Origin: Anaeramoeba flamelloides
Lineage: Eukaryota; Metamonada; Anaeramoebidae
Length of the DNA stretch: 64,000 nt
Assembly: GCA_027625915.1 (NCBI GenBank)
Contig: JANTQA010000043.1
Location: 62,001 to 126,000, forward strand
Direction of reading: 5' to 3'
In this document: one piece after another, positions 12,060-24,034 of the stretch
Layout: each line of letters opens with the position of its first letter
Position numbering within the stretch: the first letter of the stretch is position 1
Position numbers and translations under genes: made by a program
Notes under the pieces: model-generated
Seen by the model: only the letters and a program-made list of their open reading frames with translations
The model's database searches: none
Told to the model about the DNA's origin: nothing

Positions 12060-12420
12060 TTTCCGTTAGGTTTTTTTTACTTTTTAAAATAAACCAAAAA
12101 TTTATTAAATTTTCAGTTTATTTCAAAAAGTAAAAAAAACCTAAGACACTTTCGTTAGATTTACCAAAATTCAAAAGAATTGAGTTAAATCATATAGATT
12201 TTACTCAATTCTTTTTAATTCTGTAAAATCTATGATACTTTTGTTAGCTTTTCTTGAGTTTTCTATTTATTTGTGATGTGTTCTAGGTTTTTTTGAGGTT
12301 TTCTATTTTATTTAGAAAATCGAATGATTTTCAAAATAAATAGAAAACCCAAAAAAACTTAAAGAAAATCAATAGCTTTTACAAATAAAACAGAAAACCT
12401 CAAGAAAAACTAGGACAATT
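12060..12420. repeat. Fold-back (hairpin) cluster
   Basis: Several adjacent palindromes. At 12063-12145 TTAGGTTTTTTTTACTTTTT pairs with AAAAAGTAAAAAAAACCTAA. At about 12284-12370 a GGTTTTTTTGAGGTTTTCTA arm faces its complement. Related hairpins occur at 28500-28866 and 50845-50965. This is probably a fold-back transposable element family. Confidence 0.6.
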
Positions 12421-12447
12421 TCGTTAGGTTTTTTTGAATTTTTGTAA

Positions 12448-12646
12448 TACAGTCAGTTTCACTTTTAAGGAACAAACTTTGAACGAAATTTAAGGCACAA
12501 AAAAATCTCAAATTTTGGAACAAAATTTGGAATTTTTTTTTACAATTTATTTTTACTAGAATTTGAATTTTATGCTTTAATTTGAGATTTTTTTTGTGCC
12601 TTAATTTTAGTTGAAAGTTTTTGCCTTAAAAGTGAAACTGACTGTA
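12448..12646. mobile_element. M1 MITE copy 1 (TA-flanked fold-back)
   Basis: TA-CAGTCAGTTTCACTTTT at the left and its complement ending CTGACTG-TA at the right. The two ~90-base halves are complementary along nearly their whole length, so the element is one long hairpin. The TA target and CAGT-starting repeat are typical of Tc1/mariner-derived MITEs. Other copies lie at 26867, 45490, 45831, 50638, 51485, 52211, 60624 and (decayed) 63607. Confidence 0.85.
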
Positions 12647-13800
12647 ATACAATAATTATATTTTGAAATTTTGAAATTATAATCAAAATTATTGATATAC
12701 AATATTCAATTGATGTATAATCCAAAATTTGATTAGTTTTTGGTGCTTATTCACCTTTATATTCTAATTTTTAAATAGATTTATGATCAAAATATTATAA
12801 TATGGAAATAATTGAATTATCTTGATATTTATTTGATATCATAAATTAAAAATTTTCGCATACACATTCACTGATACATTCACAAATATATAAATAAATT
12901 CAAATTTCCCTTTAATATTTAATATTCTAATTAATCTATTTTGTTCAAAAAATTATTATATTTTGAATACTTTCAATAAAAACTAGTTAATTTTCGTAAT
13001 TTTTCTTTTATTGTATTTATTAAAAGATAACTTGTCGTTGATATTTCAAATTTCAATTATTTATTTGAATTTATTGAGATCATATAAGTATGTAATTGTA
13101 AATCTTGATTCAATAATGTTACCAATGAAAAACCCTGTTTCACTTTTTATTCTACAATAGTAAACTAAAATTCAACCTTCGGTTTATTTGGAATTTTAAA
13201 ACATAAAAAAACACCCTTTTTTTAGACTAAAGACTTTTATAAAAAATATTATTGGAAATAACATTAAATACAATATCCTAATGAATTTGAAGTTCCGTAA
13301 TTTTGATTCTATTGTGAATAAACTTAATTTGTAATAAGGAAAGGTTAAAGAAATTAGTAGTTTTGTCTAACTTTTTTATTTTTCAATTTTATTTTTTCCT
13401 ACTGGTGAACAGTTCAACCAAAAAGAGTTTTTTTTTTCCTTTTTGCTCAAAATTAAGAATACAAAGATAAAAAATGGATCTTCAATAGAACAGAAGATGT
13501 TTTTTTTTGACCTTTGTTTAAATTTATGGGTATTTTTGACAAATATAACATTATAAATAAAATAAAATCGAAAATAAATCTTAGTTTATTTGTAAATTAT
13601 TGAAAAGATTCTGATTTTTACTATGATATTCCAAAAAGATGTATTTGAGATTCTAATGTATTGTTTATTGAAAGATATGTAGAACTTGAGGTAATTGCTG
13701 AGTAAAAAATACATTAAAGATGTAAAGGGTTTGATTTTTGAAAAGATAAAAAAAACTAATTTCAAAATTCATTGCTTTGCAATAAGTAGATGGGTTTGAA
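12647..13800. other. AT-rich intergenic, no gene seen
   Basis: No convincing coding frame. A CTGTTTCACTTTTT string near 13135-13150 is shared with 481 and 8092, so some repeat debris is present. Confidence 0.4.
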
Positions 13801-13814
13801 AAATAATCAGTTAG

Positions 13815-14133
13815 GTATATATATATAGATATAACTGTGTGTCTATTTCTGTCTTCGCTCTCTTCCTGGGTGTGAAATAATTATTAAATAATACCAAATA
13901 TCTTCAAATTGCTATTACTAAGATAATATACACCTCAAAAAGGACAAATTTAGAGTTTTTCGTACCTTTGTGTATATATGCTTACGTGTTGTATGTGGGT
14001 GTATTTTTATCAAATCATCCATACATATACAGTAAATCTGTGTGTATATTTGTGTGTGTTTACGTGTGTGTCTGTGTCTGTGTGTGTGTTTATTTGTGTA
14101 TTTATATGTTAGCTAATATTATGTATATATAAC

Positions 14134-14169
<36 letters not shown>

Positions 14170-14215
14170 TATGTTAAATATAAATTTGTTATATATATAT
14201 ATATATATAACTGTG
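13815..14215. repeat. TG/TA microsatellite region
   Basis: An imperfect TGTGTCTGTGTCTGTGTGTG-like stretch at 14040-14095 is followed by an almost pure (TG)n at 14138-14167 and a (TA)n at about 14191-14208. Unlike its surroundings it is strongly purine/pyrimidine alternating. Confidence 0.85.
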
Positions 14216-14805
14216 AGTTTTCCAGTGTTTGTTTTTATTTATTTGTATGCGTGTTAAAATTAAAACTTTTTTTTTCTATTCGTAAATAGAAAATTAATCA
14301 ATACTTTTCTCAATTCAAGATCATTAAAAAATAATTAATAAGAATAATTTATTCTTATTTTTCAATATTTTTTAAATTGAACTTTATCAAAGTTCACCCC
14401 TTCATTTCTAGATTTTTCACCAAATTCTTTGTATTGCATCTAATGTAGGCTGAGTGGATTATTCTCAATTAAGAACAATTATTGGAAAGTTAATCTTTCT
14501 TCCTTTAGAAAAGATTAATTCAGAGCATGTGTTTCCAAACAGATTCTTATTTGAAATATCCTGAAATCCATTTACAGAACTCCAGGTATTTAGAACTACA
14601 AGAATTATGTTAAATTTAGACCTTAGTGGGTAAGCGTGCGAGCAAAATAAAAATATTTGAAAAATTTCAAAAGAAAAAATTTAAGAATTTATTTTTGAAT
14701 TGATTTTGATTAAAAAAGAAAAAATTAATTTTGAAAAGATGATTTTGAAAAAAAACAAAAAAGACAATTGATAAAAAAAATTAAAAAAAAGAATTGTGTT
14801 TGTTT
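14216..14805. other. AT-rich 3' flank of the TLDc gene
   Basis: No gene seen; it follows the stop codon of the minus-strand TLDc gene. Confidence 0.4.
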
Positions 14806-16367
14806 TTATTTTTCACAAAAAATTTCAATTTGAAAAATCTCCCAATTTTCATAGGAACCTGCTAAAAAATTCTTGGCTTGATTTGATCCATATTCATATC
14901 CAAAAGGTGGTTTATATGTATAACCTAGATTTGAATATGTATATTGTTTCATATTTTGGTTATTATTATAATCTCCCAGTCGCAAATCAGGTCCACCACA
15001 TCCAAATATTGGTCCCTTATTTGAACTGCAATATATTTCGTTAAATTTATGCCGAAAAATAGGCATTTTTTTAGGTTCTTTAAAATTTGGATCCAGACTA
15101 ATTAAGGAAAAAAGAAAGGATTTATTTCCTTCTGATTGTTTAACTCCGCCATATGAATCCCAATCAATTGCTGCAAATCCCCCAAATAAGGATTTATTTT
15201 TTAATTTGATTAGAACTATAGATTTTCCTTTATTGTCGCATTTTTCATGGAAGGTTTGATGGTCCCATCCATCTGTTCTTGAATTAAATCTTCTTTGTAA
15301 ATTTGAATTGTATCCTGCTTCTTTGATCCATTTTTCGAGAATTTGAATGAATTTTGGATTATTTTCCTTTTGAAGGATTTCTGATTCATCTAAAAAATAA
15401 CTTTGATCAATTACTTTCAAATTAAATGGTGATTTTGGAATTTTTTTATTATCTATTGTCAAATTTATTTGATATTCTCCTTCTTCTTCAAATAAATATT
15501 CTCCAATTAACTCTTGATTTGTTCCTTCTTTAAATTTGGTTATTTTGGTGATTATTTCATTTGAATTTGATTTGATAATTTCAGCTTTTGGATTGAATTC
15601 TTGGGCATTCACCGTTTTATTAAATTGATTTTTAAGAAGAATTGTAAATTTCAATTTGTTTTCTAATTGGATTTCATTAGGTAAATCGATTTGGGTTTTA
15701 TTGGGATCAAAGGGCAAATTTAATTTCCAATTTTTCAAATTATCCCATAAATCATTTGAAATTATATTTATTTTATTAAATTTTGAATTACAAATTAATT
15801 TATTCTTTTCATTTTTATTCAAAATTGGCAATAATTTTTTCAATTTTAAAAAATTGAGCAATATTTGTTGATAATTATTATATTTTTTGCAAATTTCAAT
15901 TTCTTTTATTATCATTTCAGATTCATTAAATTTATCAATTTCTTTTTGGATTTTCATTGATTGTTTATTTAATTTCAAATATTTTTCATTTTGTTGAATT
16001 GATATTTCTTCATTCATATTCTTGAATTGATTTTGGGTTAATTCATTTAATTTTTGATAATTTTTTTTCACCAATTCAATATTTATTTGTTTTTCTTTTA
16101 AGGAATTGATTTTTTCATTTTGAATTTTTTGAACAAATTCTTCTTTTTTATCATTAATTGAATTTATTTCCTTGATTAATTCTTCCAATTCATTTTGGAT
16201 TTTTTCATATGCCTCTTTGAGATTTAATACTTGATTACATTTTCTATGATTTAGAGTTAGACAATCAACACATAATAATTCTTTATGATCAATGCAAAAA
16301 TATTGAAAAGCTTTATTTTTGTGTTCATTACATAATCTTGAAAATTCTGATTTTGGTTTTTCTTGAA
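14806..16367 (-). CDS. B-box / coiled-coil / filamin repeat / TLDc domain protein (last exon)
   Basis: Read from about 16367, the frame first gives a B-box zinc finger (C-x2-H, C-x2-H, C-x2-C and a final H-x2-C). Next comes a Lys/Glu-rich coiled coil of ~150 residues, then a filamin-type Ig repeat ending in IPKSPFNLKV. The C-terminal ~190 residues are a TLDc domain containing FNSRTDGWDHQTFHEKC, KSLFGGFAAIDWDSYGG and IFGCGGPDLRL. TLDc domains are linked to oxidative-stress protection and V-ATPase binding in animals; the role here is unknown. The frame opens after ATATATAATAG, so 16368 is taken as a 3' splice site and the ATG must lie in an upstream exon. Codon use is very A/T-rich, unlike the CDC123 and DUF229 genes. 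A shorter relative lies just upstream (16509-17052). Confidence 0.88.
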
Positions 16368-16508
16368 CTATTATATATATATATATATTAAAAAAATTTT
16401 GAATTAATTAAAAAAAATTTAATCGGTAATATTAATAATAAAAAAAAATAAAAAAAAGAGAATTAAAAAACAAAAATTCAAAAGATTCATTAAAAAAATT
16501 CAAAGATC

Positions 16509-17052
16509 TCAAAAAAATCTAAACAAAGAATGAAAATTCAAACTTTTGGTTAATTGCATTTGAGAAAATAATTTAAAAAATCCAAATGAATTTGATTGGT
16601 TTATATTGCTTTCTAATTTGTTAAATTGTTTAAGTAGAGTTTCTGTTGAATATTTTGAATTATTGATCGTTTGTTTTTCAATGTTCATACTTTGTGAAAT
16701 TTGTTCAAAAAAATCCTTGGCTAATTTTATTTCATTTTGTTCAAGTAAATCTAATAACTTTTTTTGATTCAAATAAAATTCGGATATTTCTCTTAAAATC
16801 TTTTCTTTTTTAGATTTCATCTCCTTTTCAGAATTATTTAATTGTAAAAATTTCTCATTGATTCTTTTAAAATGATTTTGAGTGAATTTTTTTTGTTCAT
16901 TGATTAATTCTTTATAAAAATCCATGGGCTGACCAAATGCAATTGTTTCATGATTTGTATGATCAAAGCTGCATTCAGAACAAATTAATTTTTGGCAATT
17001 TTTACAGTATATGGAAAGTTTATTGTTTTGGTGAATGGGGTATTTTTCATTT
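16509..17052 (-). CDS. Truncated B-box / coiled-coil paralogue
   Basis: The frame opens after a candidate acceptor AATAATAG (17053-17060). It encodes a B-box-like finger (YCKNCQKLICSECSFDHTNH) in which the usual first Cys appears replaced by Tyr (EKYPIHQN). A coiled coil of ~110 residues follows, similar in style to that of the neighbouring TLDc gene. It ends without filamin or TLDc domains. An internal ATG at 16923-16925 could start a coiled-coil-only product, but the upstream B-box favours the longer frame. Either a short member of the family or a gene that lost its 3' half through a local duplication. The same strand and the ~140-bp gap to the TLDc exon suggest tandem origin. Confidence 0.6.
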
Positions 17053-17060
17053 CTATTATT

Positions 17061-17455
17061 ATCTGAATCTATTTTTTTAATTTATAGGAGAGATTTTGAA
17101 GTTTAATTTTTAAATTTTTTAGAAAAATAAAAAAGAAGAGCATAACATAACATAATAAAAATAATTCGAATTAATTAAAAAGAAAAATGAGAATTTTCCA
17201 AAATTAAAAATTAAATTTAAAATTTAATAAAATTTTTTTTTTTTTTTTTTTCAAAAAAACATATATTTAAATGAAATTTTTAAAATATATCAAAACAAAA
17301 TGTGATTAAAATTAGATCAAAATATAAATATAAATCTTGATTAAAATAAACTTCAATTCAACTTTTTTGCAACTTTACAATTATATATTTATAATTAAAA
17401 TAATCATATATTAAAAATATTTATCTTTTGGAATACTATATAACGAGAGTTAATA
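17061..17455. other. AT-rich, upstream of the B-box paralogue
   Basis: No ORF or RNA recognised. It should contain the intron and perhaps first exon of the minus-strand paralogue, but no ATG-bearing B-box exon is visible. Confidence 0.4.
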
Positions 17456-17460
17456 ACCAA

Positions 17461-18712
17461 TTAAAATCTTAAAAATTATTTCGTTCTTTATTGATTTGAT
17501 TTGGAAACAATCACCTTGTTATGTTGCGAGTTTGGCCTGGAAGAACGAGAAATATGAGATTGTTCGAAGTGATATAAGATTATGTTGAGGAGTTCGAAGA
17601 ACGACGATTAATATAATCTTAGCACTAGAACAATATCATATTTGGAGTCTGGAAGGAGAACCAAAACCAGTAAACATAAAAGGTGATTTTTGAACAAATG
17701 AAGCAATATGAGGTTCTATTTATTTTTTAACTCGGGATCTAACTCTACACAATAAAAAACAAAGAAACACATTTTTAACCAATTTGTTATTTTTCAATGG
17801 TACTTTGAAGAACTTACTCTTCAAAGGATCTTTTTCTCCCAATGAAGTTACTGTAAACATTGAAGTTAAATTTTACATTTTCATACATCGGTGATAAAAC
17901 TTGGTTTAAATTCATACAGAAACAAACCAGATCGTTCAACTTTTCAATGAGTTTCTATCTCCGCTTTTATTGTCCACTTATTAAGAAACTTCCGAAAGCG
18001 ATCAAACATGAAACTCCTCATATATTGTGTGTTCTTAACTGTGACCGATTTTGAACATTCCTCCAAAATTTCTTGACTCGACATAGTAAAATAAAATTTT
18101 TTTTTTTCTAATTTCAAAAATTGGTATTTGTTAATTTCTCCTTTTGAAAATCTTTTATTAATGGTTTCTTCTCTCCTTTTTTCAAAGAAAAAAGAGATCA
18201 AACGTTTTTAATTTTTTTAAAAATGAGATTAATTTCATTCGAACCAAAAACAAAAACGTTGTCTGATTTTAGACATTGTTTTTAAACAAAGAAAGAGGAA
18301 TTCATTAAATTTCCAACCTTTACAGGAAAGTTGATGGACTTTTTTCTTTGTCGTCTATTGATCAAATAATTGAGTAACTTGAACCAATTTAATTTTTAAA
18401 TGTAGTAAATCCTTGAGCGCGGAAAACCTTATATATTTATGAGATTAAAAATTGGCAAAATAAATTGGTTAAACTCTTCTAAAATAACTTTAAATAACAT
18501 TTTTAAAGTGTAATTTAATAGTAAAATACTTCTTATTTTACCCAAATAGAATTCAAAATAAGAAGATCAGAAATTTACCAAACTTTGCCTAATTACTAAA
18601 GGATTTCCGAAAATCTTTCCACAGCGACTACAATACTACCCTAAACTTTTGAGTGTTCTAAACTCTTTCTTATCTGTAGTTGTTTGGAATTATATAGTTA
18701 AATTTTTCCAAA
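17461..18712 (-). repeat. K-family interspersed repeat, copy K1
   Basis: About 1.25 kb, inverted relative to K2 (20948-22232) and K3 (48938-50185). Shared blocks in element order: TAACTATATAATTCC start; a GATCTTCTTATTTTG block; a CGCGCTCAAGGATTTAC block; a short ORF beginning MSSQEILEECSKSVTVKNTQ and ending AEIETH; a GTAACCTTTAAYTTCAATG block; a conserved stem-loop (17575-17621); and a 3' end with CAAATCAAAACAATAAAG. The ORF ends at 17944 and does not stay in one frame in other copies, so coding function is doubtful. Confidence 0.75.
17575..17621. other. Conserved stem-loop of K repeat (K1 copy)
   Basis: Arms TAAGATTATGTT and AATATAATCTTA pair over 12 bases with one G-U. Relative to K2, a G-C pair has become T-A with both sides changed. 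Confidence 0.55.
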
Positions 18713-20410
18713 TAAAATGTTTGAGATAAAAAAAAAACATCTAACTCATTTATATAAATTACTCAAAGTTTAAAACAAATAATTATAAAAATTGAAATTT
18801 TTCGTATAATTTGGGAGTAAATGGTACTAAGAAAAAGCCTTTCTGAGAGATTTGTAGTAACTTTATTAATTAAATACTAATTGATCAAATAGTTTGATAC
18901 TATCAACTAATTTTATTTGGGTTTTTCTATTAAAAACAACTTGTCTGTATTTTAATATCAATCATTTTAAAAAAAAATATTTTGATCTCACGTAAACTAA
19001 ATACATTCACAGGTCTAGGCAAATTTTACAAATGGTAGAAACTCAAAATATAACAATGTTGAGGTTGAGTTTCAAAATTGTGAAATTTTGGGTTTTTTTT
19101 TTGAAAAAAAATTCTCTTTTAAATTAGATTTTTTATTTATTGTTATAAATGTTATTTAAAAATATAAAATTATTCAAAATTAAAACAAAAAATATAAAAA
19201 ATAATATATTAAATAATCCAAAAATACAGCAATTCCAAACCTGGTGCGTACGATTTAACTTAACATTTTATTTTAATTTTGATTAAACTTTCTTTGTAAA
19301 TAAAAATCTGTTAAAACTAAATGAACATTTTAACCCCAAAACTCAAGAACACCTGAATGAAAAGCTTTGTAAATAACTTTTCCTTTTTTTTTAAAATTTT
19401 TTTGAAATTATTTTAAAAAAATTCCATGTTTGTAAGGGATCTTGAATATTAAGGACAACACTAGAAGATTTGAGACCAAAATAATAATAGTTCATTTCAT
19501 TTGATTGGAGTTTTTTCGAAAGTTTAATGAAAAATTTTAAAACAATTTAAATCGTGCACACCAGGTTTGAAAATGGCTGTATATTTTTCGATTTTAAAAC
19601 CTAAAAAGATTAAACTTTTAAATTAAAATATTAATTTTTTATAATTTTAAACTTCAAGATAAACAAAGAAATTAAAAATCGAGTGATCATAAAAAACCCA
19701 AATGGTAAACCCAAAATAAATATTAAATATTAACACCAATTAAAATTATTTATGAGCAACGTTTTTTCTCAAAATTCAATATGAAATAAAGTTTTATTAT
19801 TTTAATTTTTACCTTTGTTTAATATTATTACAATCAAAGTAAAACAAATATGAATAATAAATGTATTACCATTTATTCTTAATAAATAAAATTCAAAATC
19901 TAATACAATTTAAATTTATGGAAAAAGAAGAATTAAAAATTTTACTATATTTTTATATTAAATTCAATTTTAATTTTTTACATTTAATAAAAGTAAAAAA
20001 TTATATTTTTTAACTCATTTTTATTTCAAAACATTTTCTTTTGAGTCAATAGAAATCCAAAAAAAAATAATCATTTAACAAGAAATTTTAATTTTTAAAA
20101 AAGTTTTCAAAAAAATTAAATTGCTGAGTCAGAGAAAGCAATAAAAAATAAAAATGAAAAATTGGAAATAGAACAGACTTTTATTAAAAATCGATGGAAT
20201 AAATGTGTTAATGAATTAATTTGTATTAAAAAAAAAATAGGATCTAAAAATTAAAGATAAAGTTGGTATAAAGTGATTTTTTAAAAAAAAATTTAAAATT
20301 AAATCATTTTTCAATTCAAGAAAAGATGAAATTCCAATGATAAAAATGAAATGTAATTTTTTCAAAAAAAAAACACAAATTTATTCCTATGATGAAATTT
20401 TGATTATTTA
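18713..20410. other. AT-rich stretch between inverted K copies
   Basis: No gene seen. It separates the minus-oriented K1 from plus-oriented K copies. Long A/T runs only; no ORF with recognisable residues. Confidence 0.4.
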
Positions 20411-20650
20411 ATTTTTGGATAACTACAGATAAGATTGAGATTAGATCTTTTAAAAATAGTAAATTAGTATTATAATTATTTTTGAAAGATTTTGGTTAAA
20501 ATCATTGGGTTATTATACAAACTTTATATAAATCTTCGACTTCTCCTTGATAAACTTGAACCCCTTAATCAAAATAACAAGTATTTTACTTGCAAATTTA
20601 AACTTTAATAATGTTATTAAAAGTTATTTAAGAAGACTTTAACATATTTT
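20411..20650 (+). repeat. K-family fragment (5' part)
   Basis: Matches the left part of the K repeat: AACTACAGATAAGA..GAGATTAGA, then the AAGTATTTTACTTGCAAATT and TTATTAAAAGTTATTTAAGA blocks. Diverged and truncated. Confidence 0.5.
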
Positions 20651-20699
20651 TAAACATTAGATTTTAATCTTCATTAATTTCACAATTTTGCCCTAATAA

Positions 20700-20850
20700 A
20701 AAAATTTTTTTTTATAACATGACATAAACGTGTTGTCAAGGTGTTATAAACGTTTAAAATATTATAAAATTTTATAATAAAAACTTTTATAACATAAATG
20801 TTTGTTATAAAATGTATTATAAAATGTGTAACATGTTATAAGAATATTTT
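20700..20850. repeat. TTATAACAT-type short-repeat cluster
   Basis: The strings TTATAACATGACATAAACG, GTGTTATAAACG, TTATAACATAAATG and GTAACATGTTATAAG recur in both orientations, so the stretch can fold on itself. No coding content. Confidence 0.45.
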
Positions 20851-20947
20851 TTTAAAAAATATATTGAAAAAATCATCATTTAAAAGGAAATTTTGTGATA
20901 AAAATATTATATAGATTTTTTAAAACAGTTTTTTTTATTAGGAAAGT

Positions 20948-22232
20948 TTTTAACTATATAATTCCTCATAACTACTGATAATAAAGAGATTAGAACTCTG
21001 AAAAGTTTAGGATAGTATTGCAGACTCTGTGGATATATTTTGGGAAATACTTGAGTAATAAGGTAAAGTTTGAAAACTTTTCTGATCTTCGAATTTCGAA
21101 TTGAAGAAAAGTAAAAAGGGAAGCATTTTACTAATAAATTACAACTTTAAAAATGTTATTTAAAGTTATTTTAGAAGTGTTTAAAATAAAAAATTACGAC
21201 GTATTTAATTTCATAAATATAAAAAGATCGCCGCGCACTCAAGGATTTACGACATTGGGAAATTAATTTGGTTCAAGTCACTCAATTATTTGTTCAATAG
21301 ATGACAAAGAAAAAAGTCCATCAATTTTCGCGTAAAAAATTGGAAATTGTATGAATTCCCTTTCTTGGTTTAAAAAAAATGTCTAAAATCAAACAATTTT
21401 TATCCTTTTTAATTCCAAAGAAATCAATATCATTTTCCAAAAAAAAAAAATTTCTTTTTGTCTCTCTTTTTTCTTATAAAAAAGAGAGAAGAGACAAGAC
21501 CATTAATAAAAAAGATTTTCAAAGTGAGAAAAAAGACAAATTCCAAATTTTTGAAATTAGAAAAAAAAACATTTTATTTTACTATGTCAAGTCAAGAAAT
21601 TTTGGAGAGAAATATTCTAAAAATCATTCACTATTAAGAACGCACAATATACTTATAGGTTTTATGTTTGGTCGGCTTCCAGTGTTTCATAATAAGCGTA
21701 AAATAAAAGGGGAAATAAATACTCATTAAAAAGTTGAGGATCTAGTTTGTCTCTGTGTATGATTTTAAAACAAGTTTTATCCTTAATGGATAAAAATGTA
21801 ACCTTTAACTTCAATGTTTACAATAACTCCATTGGTAGAAAAAGATCCTTTGAAAAACAAGTTCTTCATCAAACCATTAAAAAAATAACAAATTAGTTGT
21901 ATTGGGTAAAATTTGTTTGTTTGTTTGTTTTTGTTGTTAGTTTTTTTATTGTTTTAGATTCCAGAGTTAAAAAATAAATAGAATCTCAAATTGTTTCATT
22001 TGTTCAACAATCACCAATTATATTTCCTCGTTTTGGTTGTCCCCTTCCATACTCAAAATAATGAGATTGCTCTAGTACTAAGATGATATTAATCGTCGTT
22101 CTTTGAACTTCTCAATATCATCTTATATCACTTCGAACAATCTCATATTTCTTGTTCTTCCAGGCCAAACTTGTCAGATCATAACGTGGAGATTGTTTCC
22201 AAATCAAAACAATAAAGGCAGTTATAAAAATA
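20948..22232 (+). repeat. K-family interspersed repeat, copy K2
   Basis: Plus-oriented near-complete copy. It contains CGCCGCGCACTCAAGGATTT (21227 region), an ORF segment at 21379-21729 ending KGEINTH, a perfect 12-bp stem at 22079-22125, and the 3' block CAAATCAAAACAATAAAGGC with an AATAAA. With K1 it forms an inverted pair about 2.2 kb apart. Confidence 0.75.
22079..22125. other. Conserved stem-loop of K repeat (K2 copy)
   Basis: TAAGATGATATT pairs perfectly with AATATCATCTTA across a 23-base loop rich in TCGTTC-type sequence. Confidence 0.55.
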
Positions 22233-22584
22233 TTTTTTTTAAAAAGATTATATGGTTCAACTATTAGGATTTTGAATAGCATAATTTGGTTCTAATGAAA
22301 CAAATTATTTGTCTAATAGAAGTAAAAATTTAAAAAAAAAAGGTCCATCAGTTTTCAGATAATGTTTGGTAAATGCAATAAATTCCATTTTTTTTTATTA
22401 AAATTGAAATTTCAATTTTAATAAAAATTGTTTTTCTCTTTTTTTATTCGATTAAAATTCTAATATCATTTTTTAAAAGAAATATTAAAAAATTTGTACT
22501 ATTTATTTTTTAGAAAAAATTGAAGAGAGAATATTTTTAAATATTTCAAAAAGATTGAAAAATTAGAAAATTACAAATTTCAAA

Positions 22585-23258
22585 AAAAAAAAAAAAACAT
22601 AATTTCTACAATGTCGATTTCAAGTAAATTTTTATATAAATGTTCAAAATCAGTCACTGTTAAGAACCCTCAATAGATACACAGGATTTTATATTAGAAG
22701 TTCTTTAGGTATTTCAAAACAAAAGTAAAATAAAAAGGGGAAATAGAGACTTATTAAAAAGTTGGATGATCTAGTTTGTGTCTGTGGATTATTAAACCAC
22801 AGTTTTGTATTCAATATAAACAATTTTAACATTTTAACTCCAATGTTTTTCAATAATTCAGTTTGGGGTTGAAAATAATGATCTTTTGAAGAAAAATGTT
22901 TTTCATCAAATCATTTAAAAATAACAAATTATTTTAATTTGGTCTTTATTTTGTGTTTTTTTTATTATTATACAAAGTTAGATCCCAGAGTTCCAATAAT
23001 AAATATCATCTTATATTTGTTTCATTTGTATCAAAAATCACCTATTATATTTCCTCGTTTTGGTTCTCCTTCCATACTCAAAATAATGAGATTGTTCTGG
23101 TGTTAAGACTAACTTAATTGTCGTTCGAAGAACTCATCAATATCATCTTATATCACTTCGAACAAGATCATAATTTTTTCAATTTTCCTCCCACAAACTC
23201 GAATCATAATAAAGTGAGTGATTGTTTTCAAATCAAAACAATAAAAGACAGTTATTAT
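22585..23258 (+). repeat. K-family repeat, copy K5 (5'-truncated, diverged)
   Basis: Follows K2 in the same orientation. Retains the GTTAAGAACCCTCAATA, GATCTAGTTTGTGTCTGTG, TTTCCTCGTTTTGGTTCTCC and CAAATCAAAACAATAAAAG blocks. The stem-loop arms no longer pair well. Confidence 0.65.
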
Positions 23259-23838
23259 TGATCATATTTTCCAAGTTTGAAATTTATACAAAAAATTTAT
23301 ATTGGAATAATTTTAAATTTTTAAATTAAATTATTATATCCATTCTGGATTATAACTATTCCGGATTAAAATTGAATGATCAGTTTTAATTGTAAAACAG
23401 AAGTAAATGTTCTCATTTTCAAATAATAATTTTTTTTAGTGTCTATTTTTCCTTCATTTTTAACAAACACCAATTCGAAAAATTAGATTAATTATTTGAA
23501 TCAAATTGAAAATTCAAAACATCAGATTAAACCAAAATTTAAGAATGTTCAATAAAAACCCAAATTTGAGATTTTTAATTGAAAAAACATTTATAAAAGT
23601 AAATTTTTTGATGCTATGAGTTTTCCATTCATGTTGAATTGAATTTAAAATTTAAAAAATAGATATTAACCAAGTTTAAGGATTTCCAGTTTCATATATC
23701 TTCATTGATCAGTGGACAATAAGTATTAAAATATTTGAAAAATTTTTCATTTTCACTACTATCTTCCACATACAGTATATAATTAAAAACTAATTTGATA
23801 ATTTTAATCCATTTGATAATTTTAATTTAGAATATTTA
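23259..23838. other. AT-rich, nothing seen
   Basis: No gene or shared repeat recognised. Confidence 0.4.
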
Positions 23839-24034
23839 GATTCGTCATGTTGTAACAAAAATTGTAATGTTTCATTATGAAAATTTAAAAACAATTTAAT
23901 CCTTTTAACTTGGCCTAAAAATTTCTATTAGGGTCAATTTCTGAAACTTGTGAATTTTTGTTTTCATTACAATGTATAATATAATCTGATTGAATAAAAT
24001 TGTAATTTACAATTTTTGCTACAACATAACGAAA
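23839..24034. repeat. Short inverted-repeat element
   Basis: TCATGTTGTAACAAAAATTG at the left faces a near-complement (CAATTTTTGCTACAACATAA) at the right, with ~26-bp arms and a total length of ~195 bp. Size and form resemble the MITEs here, but no second copy was found. Confidence 0.45.

Noticed and set aside
17944-18201. Real gene for the MSSQEILEECSK ORF
   Set aside because: The same DNA is present in at least five K copies with the frame broken in most; treated as a repeat ORF relic.
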